From: Bacillota bacterium
GTDB taxonomy: Bacteria; Bacillota; Dethiobacteria; DTU022
NCBI GenBank assembly: GCA_033549065.1
Contig: JAWSUE010000005.1
Location: 110,610 to 174,609, forward strand
Length of the DNA: 64,000 nt
Reading direction: 5' to 3'
In this document: positions 26,308 to 35,020 of the stretch, in pieces
How positions within the stretch are numbered: position 1 is the first letter of the stretch
Layout: the number at the start of each line of letters is the position of its first letter
Position numbers and translations under genes: made by a program
Notes under the pieces: generated by a model
What the model saw: the letters and a program-made list of their open reading frames with translations, nothing else
What the model was told of the DNA's origin: nothing
Databases searched by the model: none

Positions 26308-26332
26308 TATTGATGGGAGGAATCAAGATAAT

Positions 26333-27865
26333 ATGGAATTACTTGTAATTAATGGGGTCGGACTTGAAATTCAGGATGTTCTGGATGTCAGCAAAAAGAA
26401 ACGTATGGTTGCAATTGATGCCAGCGCTCTTGATAGAATAAACCGGTCTAGAAAGATGCTTGAAGATCTTGTTGAAAAAGAGGCCGTTGTTTACGGGATT
26501 ACTACAGGATTTGGTCGTTTCAGCGATGTCCGGATTTCACGAAAAGATGCTATATTGCTTCAGAAAAACCTGATAGCCAGCCATGCAGCGGCAGTCGGTG
26601 ATCCACTGCCTGAAAATGTAGTCCGCGCTGTTTTACTGCTGAGGATTAACGCGCTGGCAAGAGGTTTTTCCGGTGTGAGAGCCCTTTTGATGGATAAACT
26701 GGTTGAACTTTTAAATCGCGGTATTGTTCCGGTGATACCCGAACAGGGCTCCTTGGGCGCCAGCGGTGATCTTGCTCCACTTTCACACCTTGCCCTGGTC
26801 CTGACAGGTCAAGGTGAGGCATTCTTCGAAGGAATCAGAATGAGCGGTGCTGAAGCTCTGACATCTGCCGGTATTGAACCGATTACACTCCTGGAAAAAG
26901 AAGGCCTTGCCTTAATAAATGGCACCCAGGTAATGACAGCAATAGGTGCTTTGGCCTATGCCGATGCGGTTAACCTATACAAGGCAGCTCTGATAACCTC
27001 TGCTCTTACACTTGAAGCCCAACTTGCTGTTATCGATGCTTTCGACCCTCTGCTTGCCAGAGTCAGACCTTACAGCGGACACCGGCTTACTGCCGCGGCT
27101 ATACTGAGACTGCTCGATGGGAGTAAATTAATCGGCAGTGATCGAAGCAAGGTCCAGGATGCTTACAGCCTGCGCTGCATACCCCAGGTACACGGTGCAA
27201 CCGCGAATGCACTTGAATATGTAAGAAGTATTTTATCGGTTGAAATCAACTCTGTTAATGATAATCCATTGCTTTTCCCTGATCAGAATAAAGTTTTATC
27301 AGGAGGCAATTTTCATGGTCAGCCGGTAGCACAGGCCATGGATTTCCTGGCCATTGCCACCGCTGAATTGGGCAGTATAGCAGAGAGACGTATTGAAAGG
27401 CTTGTTAATCCTGCGCTAAGCAGCCTGCCTCCATTTTTAATCCGGGAAGGTGGTTTAAATTCCGGCTTAATGATCGCCCAGTACACGGCCGCTTCTCTAG
27501 TCAGTGAAAATAAAGTACTCTGCCATCCGGCCAGTGTTGATTCAATTCCCTCATCTGCAAACCAGGAAGATCATGTTAGTATGGGTACAACGGCTGCCAG
27601 AAAAGCCCGTAAAGTTGTGGAAAATACAGCCCGGGTAATCGGGATTGAACTTCTTGCAGCGTGCCAGGCTGTTGATTTCAGGAACCCTGAATTGATGGGA
27701 TGTGGAACATCAGCCGCCTACAATCTGCTGCGCAGTAAGGTTGAATTTCTCGAAAAAGACGCTGTGCTTTATCCCCTGATTGAACAGGCAGTGGAATTTA
27801 TAACAAACGGAAGTTTGGTTGAAGCTGTGGGGAAAGTGGTAGATCTCGATATTTCGGCAACCTAA
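26333..27865 (+). CDS. hutH: Histidine ammonia-lyase
   Basis: Deaminates L-histidine to urocanate with the self-made MIO electrophile. The MIO triad Ala-Ser-Gly is at residues 143-145 in QGSLGASGDLAPLSHLAL. The N-terminal catalytic tyrosine is in YGITTGFGRFSD (about residue 54), and DRSKVQDAYSLRCIPQVHG and SVNDNPLLFP are also family blocks. 510 residues, normal length. The adjacent hutP gene and HutP-like leader site support histidine over phenylalanine or tyrosine as substrate. hutU, hutI and hutG are not in the window. Confidence 0.95.
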   Translation: MELLVINGVGLEIQDVLDVSKKKRMVAIDASALDRINRSRKMLEDLVEKEAVVYGITTGFGRFSDVRISRKDAILLQKNLIASHAAAVGDPLPENVVRAVLLLRINALARGFSGVRALLMDKLVELLNRGIVPVIPEQGSLGASGDLAPLSHLALVLTGQGEAFFEGIRMSGAEALTSAGIEPITLLEKEGLALINGTQVMTAIGALAYADAVNLYKAALITSALTLEAQLAVIDAFDPLLARVRPYSGHRLTAAAILRLLDGSKLIGSDRSKVQDAYSLRCIPQVHGATANALEYVRSILSVEINSVNDNPLLFPDQNKVLSGGNFHGQPVAQAMDFLAIATAELGSIAERRIERLVNPALSSLPPFLIREGGLNSGLMIAQYTAASLVSENKVLCHPASVDSIPSSANQEDHVSMGTTAARKARKVVENTARVIGIELLAACQAVDFRNPELMGCGTSAAYNLLRSKVEFLEKDAVLYPLIEQAVEFITNGSLVEAVGKVVDLDISAT

Positions 27866-27918
27866 TGATAAAATATAATCATTAATTCATTGAAAATAAG
27901 AAATGGGAAGTACCTACT

Positions 27919-28356
27919 ATGGAGTCTATAGGCAAAACAGCAATCATGTATGCTCTTTCAGCGGATGAGCTGGAGGAGCAGATCAAAATAACTGCTGAAA
28001 GCAGCGGTTTTCTCCTGATCAAGGGTAAGGTGGGTTCAATGAGTACCGAAAAAATTTTTGCCGCCGTTGAAACTGCCGCCCAAAGAGAAGGACTGATCCG
28101 CAAGGATTGCTACAGGGATACTCATGCCCTATATCATGCCATACTTGATGCTTTCGTCGGCATATGCCGCGGGCAGCTTGGCCTGGGTAATATGCTGAGA
28201 ACAGTTGGATTGATCTTTACGGTAGTTAGAGGTCCCCGCAGTACGGAACAACGTGAGGATGGCGATTGGCTCGCCGTCGTGCTTTATGGAACAATTGGTG
28301 CTCCGGTTAAAGGTTATGAACATGAAACGATCGGTCTGGGAATCAATCACCTCTAA
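27919..28356 (+). CDS. hutP: HutP, histidine-responsive RNA-binding antiterminator
   Basis: A 145-residue homologue of Bacillus HutP, which binds L-histidine and Mg2+, assembles as a hexamer and disrupts a terminator in hut mRNA. Shared blocks include GKVGSMSTEKIFAAVETA, RDTHALYHAILDA, GNMLRTVGL and YGTIGAPVKGYEHETIG. His69, His73 and His135 match the positions of the Bacillus metal-binding histidines (73, 77, 138). Unlike Bacillus, the gene follows hutH instead of preceding it. Its expected target is the leader at 26257-26307. Confidence 0.93.
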   Translation: MESIGKTAIMYALSADELEEQIKITAESSGFLLIKGKVGSMSTEKIFAAVETAAQREGLIRKDCYRDTHALYHAILDAFVGICRGQLGLGNMLRTVGLIFTVVRGPRSTEQREDGDWLAVVLYGTIGAPVKGYEHETIGLGINHL

Positions 28357-28491
28357 GTTTTTGCAGATTTTTCAAAAAGCCACTTACCGAACCTTTTATT
28401 AATTTTATTCAATCTTAAAATCCAAAATTATACGTTTAATTCTTTGACTTTTTCAGTATTAATTGAAATAATAAATTGAAATATTAAATTA

Positions 28492-29178
28492 GTGACACAG
28501 TGGGATAATGCAATGGAACTGATCACGGGCGTTTATAATTTTTTTGTCAGCAACAGCAGCAGGATTGTTGACTATGCAGGCAATCATTTTGCATTAGTGC
28601 TGATAGTAATTGTCCTTTCACTGGCAATCTGGATTTCTGTGGGACTTATAATCAGCAAGTACGAACGTTTTGCCGGAAGTGTAATTGGAATGGCCAATAT
28701 TATTTTTGTTATACCGAGCATTTCTCTTTTTGGTTTATTCGTGACCATTCCCCAACTCGGCCTGGGCCGAAGATCTGCTGTTCTGGCACTTGTTTTATAT
28801 GCCATGATGCCGCTCGTCGGAAGTGTATTCCGCGGCATCAAATCAGTAGATCTATCAGTTATTGAAGCGGGAAAAGGTATGGGGATGACCGATAACCAGA
28901 TTATGTTTCAAATACAGGTCCCTATTGCCTGGCCTGTCGTTTTTGCCGGTCTCAGGGTTGCCGTGGTTATGATTACCGGTATGGCTACAATTGCCACTTT
29001 TATCGGGGAGCGCAATCTGGGCCGGCTGATTCACCATGGAATAACCAGGGGCAATGCAGAAATGATTATCACCGGTGCCCTGGTAGTATCGTTTATTGCC
29101 CTGGCTCTTGATTTTTTGTTTGGCTGGATTGAAAAAAAAGTTACATCACCCGGCCTTCGCTATGATGAAAACAGGTAA
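28492..29178 (+). CDS. QAT-family ABC transporter permease (OpuCB-like)
   Basis: Membrane subunit of the quaternary-amine/osmoprotectant ABC group. Membrane segments from about residue 25 on, the permease loop EAGKGMGMTDNQIMFQIQVPIAWPV (family EAA motif, here given only in part) and GMATIATFIGERNLGRLI are typical. 228 residues. GTG 28492 and ATG 28513 are both possible; neither has a strong ribosome-binding site. The next gene is the ATPase, two bases later. With hutH, hutP and a cyclodeaminase around it, the substrate is more likely histidine (compare the rhizobial HutXWV system) than betaine; this is inference. Confidence 0.85.
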   Translation: MTQWDNAMELITGVYNFFVSNSSRIVDYAGNHFALVLIVIVLSLAIWISVGLIISKYERFAGSVIGMANIIFVIPSISLFGLFVTIPQLGLGRRSAVLALVLYAMMPLVGSVFRGIKSVDLSVIEAGKGMGMTDNQIMFQIQVPIAWPVVFAGLRVAVVMITGMATIATFIGERNLGRLIHHGITRGNAEMIITGALVVSFIALALDFLFGWIEKKVTSPGLRYDENR

Positions 29179-29180
29179 TC

Positions 29181-30161
29181 ATGGAGAATAAAATAATGAT
29201 CGAAGTCAGAAAGCTTATAAAAATTTTCCCCAATTCGGTTTCTCCGGCAGTAGATGATGTAAGCTTTACGGTTGGGGAGGGTAATATATGTGTGTTTGTC
29301 GGTCCATCAGGCTGCGGGAAAACAACGATCCTGAGAATGATCAATCGCCTCGTGGAGCCAACAAGCGGTGAGATATTAATCAATGGTGAAAATATAAAGA
29401 ATATTGACGGTAACCTGTTAAGGAGGCGTATCGGTTATGTTATTCAGCATATCGGTCTGCTTCCTCACCGTACCGTTGAGCAAAACGTTGCCCTGGTTCC
29501 AAGGCTTCTGCAGTGGCCCGAAGCCCGGATCCGGGAAAGGAACAGAGAACTTCTTGAGCTTGTTGGTCTCGATGCTGATGAAGTTTGCCGAAAATATCCT
29601 TACCAGCTCAGCGGTGGACAGATGCAGAGAGTAGGGGTAGCGCGGGCCCTTGCCGTGGATCCGCCGATAATGCTCATGGATGAACCCTTTGGAGCGGTTG
29701 ATCCGATAATCCGCAGCCGTTTGCAGGATGAGTTTATCAATCTGCAGCACAAAGTCCGGAAAACAATATGTTTTGTAACCCATGATATCAATGAAGCAAT
29801 AAAAATGGGAGATCACTTGATTGTCCTGCAAGCGGGAAAATTGATTCAAAGTGGTTCGCCCCTGGAAATACTTTCTAATCCGGTCAATGACTTTGTTGCT
29901 GATCTAATCGGAGACGATCGCGGGGTTAAACTGCTGGATTTAACCAGGTGTGAAATATTAATGAAAGCTCCAGGGAAAATTTCCCAGGCGATCAAAGACT
30001 GCACCTGCCAAATTGATGCAGCACAGCCGGTAAAAATAGCGCTGGAAGCGATGATGAAAAATGATACAGATCTGGTGGGCATACGACGTAACGGACAGAT
30101 CATCGGAACCCTGTCGTGGGATGAAATAAAGAAGCACATTAATAAAATCAGTGGTGAATGA
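29181..30161 (+). CDS. QAT-family ABC transporter ATP-binding protein
   Basis: ATPase with Walker A GPSGCGKTT (about residues 40-48), the signature LSGGQMQRVGVARAL, Walker B IMLMDEPFGAVDP and a switch His in VTHDINEAIKMGD. The C-terminal region from about residue 255 is CBS-like (VKIALEAMMKNDTDLVGI), as in OpuCA/ProV-type proteins, but only one CBS motif is clear. 326 residues. Four-base overlap with the next permease gene shows a single operon. Confidence 0.9.
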   Translation: MENKIMIEVRKLIKIFPNSVSPAVDDVSFTVGEGNICVFVGPSGCGKTTILRMINRLVEPTSGEILINGENIKNIDGNLLRRRIGYVIQHIGLLPHRTVEQNVALVPRLLQWPEARIRERNRELLELVGLDADEVCRKYPYQLSGGQMQRVGVARALAVDPPIMLMDEPFGAVDPIIRSRLQDEFINLQHKVRKTICFVTHDINEAIKMGDHLIVLQAGKLIQSGSPLEILSNPVNDFVADLIGDDRGVKLLDLTRCEILMKAPGKISQAIKDCTCQIDAAQPVKIALEAMMKNDTDLVGIRRNGQIIGTLSWDEIKKHINKISGE

Positions 30162-30808
30162 AGATGAACTTTGATTCAGGACGCTTTATAGAAGCTCTTG
30201 TTAGCCGCTCAATTCCTCATATTCCGGAACATCTCCAGCTGGTTCTCATACCACTGGCTATTGCTACAGCTATTGCTTTTCCGGCAGGGGTACTATTAAC
30301 CCGCAGCCGGTACCAACGATACAAAACGGTGATCATGGGTATTTTTAATGCCGGCCAGACCATACCCCCGCTGGCGGTTATTGCTCTATTTTTCCCATTT
30401 CTGGGTTTGGGATACCGACCGGCGGTTATAGCCCTGACTCTCTATGCGCTTCTGCCTATTGCCCGCAATACTCTGGCCGGGATATCTGCCGTACCGCGGG
30501 AGGTTAAAGAAGCCGCCAGGGGAATGGGTATGACAGAATGGCAGATCTTGAAAGAGGTTGAAATACCCCTGGCTTTGCCGGTTGTTATTTCGGGGATCAA
30601 AACCTCTGCTGTTTTAACTGCCGGAACTGCAGCTTTGGCTGCCCTTATTGGCGGAAAAGGAATGGGAGCGGTTATTTTTGCCGGCATCAATTTCTTTAGG
30701 GTCGAGCTTATTCTGGCGGGAACCATATATATTGGAATGATGGCGGTTTTATTTGATCGGGTGCTGACTTACCTGGGACACAGGTTCACAGCCCCGCATA
30801 TGAAATAA
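30158..30808 (+). CDS. QAT-family ABC transporter permease (OpuCD-like)
   Basis: Second membrane subunit, 216 residues. The segments LQLVLIPLAIATAIAFPAGV, GIFNAGQTIPPLAVIALFFP and KEAARGMGMTEWQILKEVE (EAA-type loop) match this family. It starts at ATG 30158 overlapping the ATPase stop; ATG 30164 is an alternative. The binding-protein gene follows 18 bases later. Confidence 0.88.
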   Translation: MKMNFDSGRFIEALVSRSIPHIPEHLQLVLIPLAIATAIAFPAGVLLTRSRYQRYKTVIMGIFNAGQTIPPLAVIALFFPFLGLGYRPAVIALTLYALLPIARNTLAGISAVPREVKEAARGMGMTEWQILKEVEIPLALPVVISGIKTSAVLTAGTAALAALIGGKGMGAVIFAGINFFRVELILAGTIYIGMMAVLFDRVLTYLGHRFTAPHMK

Positions 30809-30826
30809 AAAAAAGGAGATGAAGAA

Positions 30827-31783
30827 ATGAAAAAGCATTTTACCTTAATTATGTTGGTAATATTGCTCTGTTTGGCTTTTGTAGTTATCGGTTGTGGATC
30901 TGAAGGGAGCTACAGGGGACCGGAAATGCGTTTGGCCACTTCGGCTGAATGGACCGAAAGGGCTGATGGGCTCTCAAATTTTGAAGAACACTATGGTTTC
31001 GAATATCCCCGCAGTCAACTGGTCATCGTTGAACTGGGATTATCGTACCAGGCGGTTGGGTCAGGACAGGCTGAAATTGGTGTCGGGGATGCAACCGAAG
31101 GCCGGATTGCCCAGTACAACTTGGTTGTTCTTGAAGACGATCTCCTTTTCTTCCCGGCATATAATCCAGCCCCGGTGATCAGGGGAGATGTACTGGAGAG
31201 ATATCCGGAGATTGCAGATATCATGATGGAAGTTTCGCAGCTACTGGATCTTGAAACTCTAACCCTCCTTAATAAGAACGTAACTGTCGAAAATAATCAG
31301 CCTGAAGATGTTGCAAGGACTTTCCTGATCGAGCAGGGTTTAATTTCCTCAGGCGAGCCGGAGGCTGATCCGGCAAAAGATACACCGGTGATTGTCAGTG
31401 GCAAGACCTTTGCCGAAGCTCTGACCCTGGGTTATATGACAGCCTACCTTCTCGAAGACAGAGGTTTTACTGTCATTGATGAGGTTGGTCTGGCAGAGGT
31501 AGCGCTGATCCGCCCTGCCCTTGAGGCGGGAGAGATCGATATCTACTGGGAGTATACGGGGACAGGCCTGATTAATGTCATGGGACATGACGAAGTGGTC
31601 ACCGATCCTCAACTCTGCTATGAACTGATTCGCGACTGGGACCTGGATAACAATGATATTATCTGGCTTGATTATGCACCTGCGAACAATACTTTTGTAT
31701 TGTTTATTTCACCTGAGGTGTATGAAGAATACGGCTGGACTAAATTATCTGATCTCGCCGAATTTTTCAGGCAGAATAAATAG
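30827..31783 (+). CDS. QAT-family ABC substrate-binding lipoprotein with permuted domain order
   Basis: Lipoprotein (lipobox Cys23) of the OpuAC-like fold. Residues about 33-172 resemble the part that normally comes second in OpuBC/OpuCC-type proteins (ATSAEWTERADGLSNFEEHYG, GLSYQAVGSGQAEIGVGDAT, NQPEDVARTFLIEQGL). After a linker rich in Glu and Asp (173-186), residues 187-318 resemble the part that normally comes first (PVIVSGKTFAEALTLGYMTA, GEIDIYWEYTGTGLI, WLDYAPANNTFVLF). The order is thus swapped relative to the usual one. ATG 30827 follows AAAAGGAG. It probably binds histidine or another cationic or zwitterionic solute (inference). Confidence 0.82.
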   Translation: MKKHFTLIMLVILLCLAFVVIGCGSEGSYRGPEMRLATSAEWTERADGLSNFEEHYGFEYPRSQLVIVELGLSYQAVGSGQAEIGVGDATEGRIAQYNLVVLEDDLLFFPAYNPAPVIRGDVLERYPEIADIMMEVSQLLDLETLTLLNKNVTVENNQPEDVARTFLIEQGLISSGEPEADPAKDTPVIVSGKTFAEALTLGYMTAYLLEDRGFTVIDEVGLAEVALIRPALEAGEIDIYWEYTGTGLINVMGHDEVVTDPQLCYELIRDWDLDNNDIIWLDYAPANNTFVLFISPEVYEEYGWTKLSDLAEFFRQNK

Positions 31784-31798
31784 AAAGGACGTTTTTTG

Positions 31799-32425
31799 GT
31801 GCTGACTGATCTGACAATTGAAGAATTTGTAAATGAAGTTGCTTCTTCCTCACCTGCCCCGGGAGGAGGCAGCGTAGCTGCTTTTGCAGGGGCTCAGGCG
31901 GCAGGATTACTCTCCATGTATTGTAACCTGAGTCAAAAACGGGATAAACTTGGCGATGTGGTTGATCTAATCCAAAAAACCGGGGAGGAAGCACGATATA
32001 TTAAAGAGAAGCTGCTTGAAGCCATTGATGAAGACACCCTGGCCTTCAATAAGGTGATGGACGCTTACAGGATGCCAAAAGATGATGAAAAAGCGAGGGG
32101 TGAACGCAATAATGCTGTACAAAAGGCCGTATTATATGCAGCAGAAGTACCGCTTCAAACAGCACGCCGTTCACTTCGCATTCTCTCGCTGATTAAAGAC
32201 ATTGAAGCGAGGGGCAATCCGTCAGCCATAACGGATCTCGGAGTGGCTAATCTTCATGCATATTCGGGGCTAATCGGTGCCTGTTATAATGTTCAGATCA
32301 ACATCAGCCTGCTAAACGATAATAAGACAGCAGCAGACTTTAACCACGAAGTTGCAGAGCTTCACAGGCAGGGTGAAAACTTGTTTATTCATAACAAGGC
32401 TTTGATCGAGAATAATCTCAGCTAG
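31799..32425 (+). CDS. Cyclodeaminase/cyclohydrolase family protein (FTCD C-terminal type)
   Basis: About 208 residues, helical, matching the formiminotetrahydrofolate cyclodeaminase / FchA family: N-terminal SSSPAPGGGSVAAFAGAQAAGL, then DEDTLAFNKVMDAYRMPKDD and the late GNPSAITDLGVANLHAYSGL block. In the histidine context the likely role is deamination of 5-formimino-THF to methenyl-THF, recovering the C1 unit of histidine; a methenyl-THF cyclohydrolase role is the alternative. No formiminotransferase gene is visible. GTG 31799 or TTG 31796 can start after AAAGGA. Confidence 0.85.
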   Translation: MLTDLTIEEFVNEVASSSPAPGGGSVAAFAGAQAAGLLSMYCNLSQKRDKLGDVVDLIQKTGEEARYIKEKLLEAIDEDTLAFNKVMDAYRMPKDDEKARGERNNAVQKAVLYAAEVPLQTARRSLRILSLIKDIEARGNPSAITDLGVANLHAYSGLIGACYNVQINISLLNDNKTAADFNHEVAELHRQGENLFIHNKALIENNLS

Positions 32426-32479
32426 GTTGGTTATACAGGAAGAAAAACCCTGGGTCACAAGGTCGGAAAGGTGAGGACG

Positions 32480-33265
32480 ATGAGTGATTACTATAAGATA
32501 ATCGACGATTCTCCGTCTTTGCTTAATTATCTCTTTTATCCACGCCGTCAACACAGCAAACCACCGGATGGAGCATATGATCTGAACATACCGGTTAGTG
32601 AAAATGTCGTAATTGTATGCCGGGCATTTTTATCTGACAGCAAGGCTCCCTGGTTATTGTTTTTTCACGGGAATGGTGAGGTTGTTAGTGATTATGACCA
32701 CATGGCGCCTCATTATAATAAGGCTGGCCTAAATCTGCTGGTAGCAGACTACAGGGGATATGGTGCGAGCGGAGGCAGACCTACATTTCAGAATCTGGTT
32801 AACGATGCTTATCTTATTTACCAATTTGTATCAAAGGAGATCAATAATCAGGAAGGTTTATCAGAATGGTTTGTCATGGGCCGATCCCTGGGCAGCATAT
32901 CTGCGCTGGAATTAGCGGGACGTTTCCCTGACCAGATAAAAGGAATTATTATTGAGAGCGGGTTTATCAGCGTAGCCGGTTTGATATATCACCTCGGCCT
33001 TCCTAACCCCGGTGATCTCTCATCCCTTGAGGAAACATACAGAAAGATGGCTGCTTCTATTAAGATACCGGCTCTTGTTATTCACGGCAGCAGAGATCGC
33101 CTGGTTCCGCTGTCCCAGGGGAAAGTTCTTTATCAGGCGCTTGGTTCTGCAGAAAAAAAGTTGGTTCTTATCCCCGACGCTGATCATAACGATATAATGT
33201 TTGTAGACACCGTCAAATATATCAAAGCCGTCAAGGAATTTGTAAATACATATAGTGATCGATAA
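32480..33265 (+). CDS. Alpha/beta-hydrolase family protein
   Basis: About 261 residues with the alpha/beta-hydrolase core: oxyanion segment LLFFHGNGEVVSDYD, ADYRGYGASGGRPTF, nucleophile elbow MGRSLGSISAL, acid loop IHGSRDRLVPLSQG and the catalytic His in DADHNDIM. It resembles the BEM46/YfhR-like serine hydrolases; substrate unknown. Start ATG 32480; a GTG at 32471 is in frame but lies within the ribosome-binding region. The cytoplasmic location is inferred from lack of a signal peptide. Confidence 0.8.
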   Translation: MSDYYKIIDDSPSLLNYLFYPRRQHSKPPDGAYDLNIPVSENVVIVCRAFLSDSKAPWLLFFHGNGEVVSDYDHMAPHYNKAGLNLLVADYRGYGASGGRPTFQNLVNDAYLIYQFVSKEINNQEGLSEWFVMGRSLGSISALELAGRFPDQIKGIIIESGFISVAGLIYHLGLPNPGDLSSLEETYRKMAASIKIPALVIHGSRDRLVPLSQGKVLYQALGSAEKKLVLIPDADHNDIMFVDTVKYIKAVKEFVNTYSDR

Positions 33266-33287
33266 TTCAAGGAGGTTTCAGATTAGA

Positions 33288-33746
33288 ATGAAAATCAAAG
33301 ATATAATGACGACTGAAGTGGTCACCGTCTCAACCAGTGATTCTGTTGAACAGTGTGCAAAGTTACTCCAGGAGCACAACATCAGCGGCCTTCCGGTGTT
33401 AAATGAAGCAGGCAAGGTTGTTGGGATGGTTACCGAGGGAGATCTGATCAGAAGGGCGTCACGTGTAAAGGCTCCGGGTTACCTTGAAATATTGGGTGGG
33501 TTGATTTATCTTGGCAGCCCCAAAAAATTTGTTGAGGAACTGCAAAGAGCGATGTCCCTGGAGGCAGGACAGCTTATGACAAAAAAAGTGATATCGATCC
33601 TGCCCGATGATTCAGTTGAAAGGGCCGCTACCCTGATGGTTGAAAATAATATCAGCCGCTTACCCGTAATAGATAGCAGTGAAAAATTGGTCGGCATCGT
33701 TTCACGAAGAGATATTATGAGCTGTCTTTACTCCGATGGGAATTAG
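33288..33746 (+). CDS. CBS-domain pair protein
   Basis: A stand-alone Bateman module of about 152 residues. The first CBS opens IKDIMTTEVVTVSTSDSVEQ and has HNISGLPVLNEAGKVVGMVT; the second has MTKKVISILPDDSVERAA and NNISRLPVIDSSEKLVGIVS. Such proteins bind adenylate nucleotides and sense energy state; the partner here is unknown. Start ATG 33288 has a somewhat distant AAGGAGG; an ATT at 33282 is better spaced but rare. Four bases separate it from the next gene. Confidence 0.85.
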   Translation: MKIKDIMTTEVVTVSTSDSVEQCAKLLQEHNISGLPVLNEAGKVVGMVTEGDLIRRASRVKAPGYLEILGGLIYLGSPKKFVEELQRAMSLEAGQLMTKKVISILPDDSVERAATLMVENNISRLPVIDSSEKLVGIVSRRDIMSCLYSDGN

Positions 33747-33749
33747 AAA

Positions 33750-34958
33750 GTGACAACTGTTGGGAATTTTATTAGTAAAGGGGTCAGGGTCACTGCAGCC
33801 GGCGCCCTGGTTAACTTTTCACTTGGCATTTTTTATGCTTGGTCTGTATTTGCAAATGGTCTGATCAAGGAGTTTGGTTGGACAAAGACTGAAGCAATGC
33901 TTCCATACACTCTTGAACTGCTTGTTTTTTCCATAGCGATGATCTTTGGGGGACGATTTCAGGATCGATATGGTCCCAGGAGGGGAATTATATACAGCGG
34001 AATATTTACCGGTCTTTCTTTAATACTCTGTTCCCTGGTGGCAAGCCCCCTTGGAGTGACTTTATTTTTTGGCGTTATTTTCGGATCAGCAGCAGCTTTT
34101 GGCTATTCGGCAGTTACACCGGCAGCAATAAAATGGTTTCCTCCTGAAAAGCGTGGTTCGGTAACCGGATTTGTTCTTATGAGCCTGGGGGCTGCGGCCT
34201 TAATTTGGGCTCCTGTAATAAACTTCCTCATTAACCGGTTAGGTGTTCTCAATACATTTTTCCTCGCCGGTATATTAGTCCTGTTGATTATAACCCTTTC
34301 AGCAAGGGCGATCGAATTGCCGCCTGTGAGTGAGCCTCCGGATAGAGATGAAATATTTACAGCCGTAATTCAAGAAACCGGTTGGCGTGAAACTGTCCGA
34401 AATCCTTCTTTCCCGATTCTTTGGGTGATTATAGGATTAACAAGTGCAGTTGGAACAATGTTTATTGCCCATATGGTGCAAATTGCCGAACTGAGCTTTA
34501 ATGTGCCCTGGGGTTATATGTTAGTATCTTTATTTGCCCTGACCAATGCTTCCGGCAGAATGATTGGCGGAGCTCTCTGCGACAGGATCGGGTATAAAGG
34601 CAATATTAATGCAGCATTCATATTGATGGGGATGGCGATGATCCTCTTTTTCAGTGGGATTCACTGGTCATTGCTGGTAATTGCCGCCGCTTTTCTCGGG
34701 TTTAGCTACGGCAGCCTTTATGCTTCATTTCCTAACATAGTCGCAACCCTGTATGGGTTGAAAAATTTTGGCCGTGATTACGGATTGGCCTTTACGGCGG
34801 TCGGTGTAATTGGAAGTTTGGGTCCACTATCTGCGGCGATTTTGGTGGAGGTAACCTCCAGTTACAGGACAGTATTTATTGTCGGATTTTTAGCGGTTTT
34901 AGCCGGCCTTTATCTTATTTCCCGGCTTGCCCGTAAAACATCCGTCGAACTGACATAA
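33750..34958 (+). CDS. OFA-family (oxalate/formate antiporter-like) MFS permease
   Basis: Major-facilitator permease of 402 residues and about twelve membrane segments. The opening (GALVNFSLGIFYAWSVFANG, then KTEAMLPYTLEL) and the loop FGGRFQDRYGPRRGIIYSG are typical of OxlT-like monocarboxylate/dicarboxylate carriers. Other members carry lactate, pyruvate or related acids, so the substrate is open. GTG 33750 is three bases after the CBS gene, suggesting co-expression. Confidence 0.82.
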   Translation: MTTVGNFISKGVRVTAAGALVNFSLGIFYAWSVFANGLIKEFGWTKTEAMLPYTLELLVFSIAMIFGGRFQDRYGPRRGIIYSGIFTGLSLILCSLVASPLGVTLFFGVIFGSAAAFGYSAVTPAAIKWFPPEKRGSVTGFVLMSLGAAALIWAPVINFLINRLGVLNTFFLAGILVLLIITLSARAIELPPVSEPPDRDEIFTAVIQETGWRETVRNPSFPILWVIIGLTSAVGTMFIAHMVQIAELSFNVPWGYMLVSLFALTNASGRMIGGALCDRIGYKGNINAAFILMGMAMILFFSGIHWSLLVIAAAFLGFSYGSLYASFPNIVATLYGLKNFGRDYGLAFTAVGVIGSLGPLSAAILVEVTSSYRTVFIVGFLAVLAGLYLISRLARKTSVELT

Positions 34959-35020
34959 CATCGCCTGTTATGATATGATGTGACAATAAGTTATTGCATG
35001 GTAAATTGGGAGGTAGTTAA

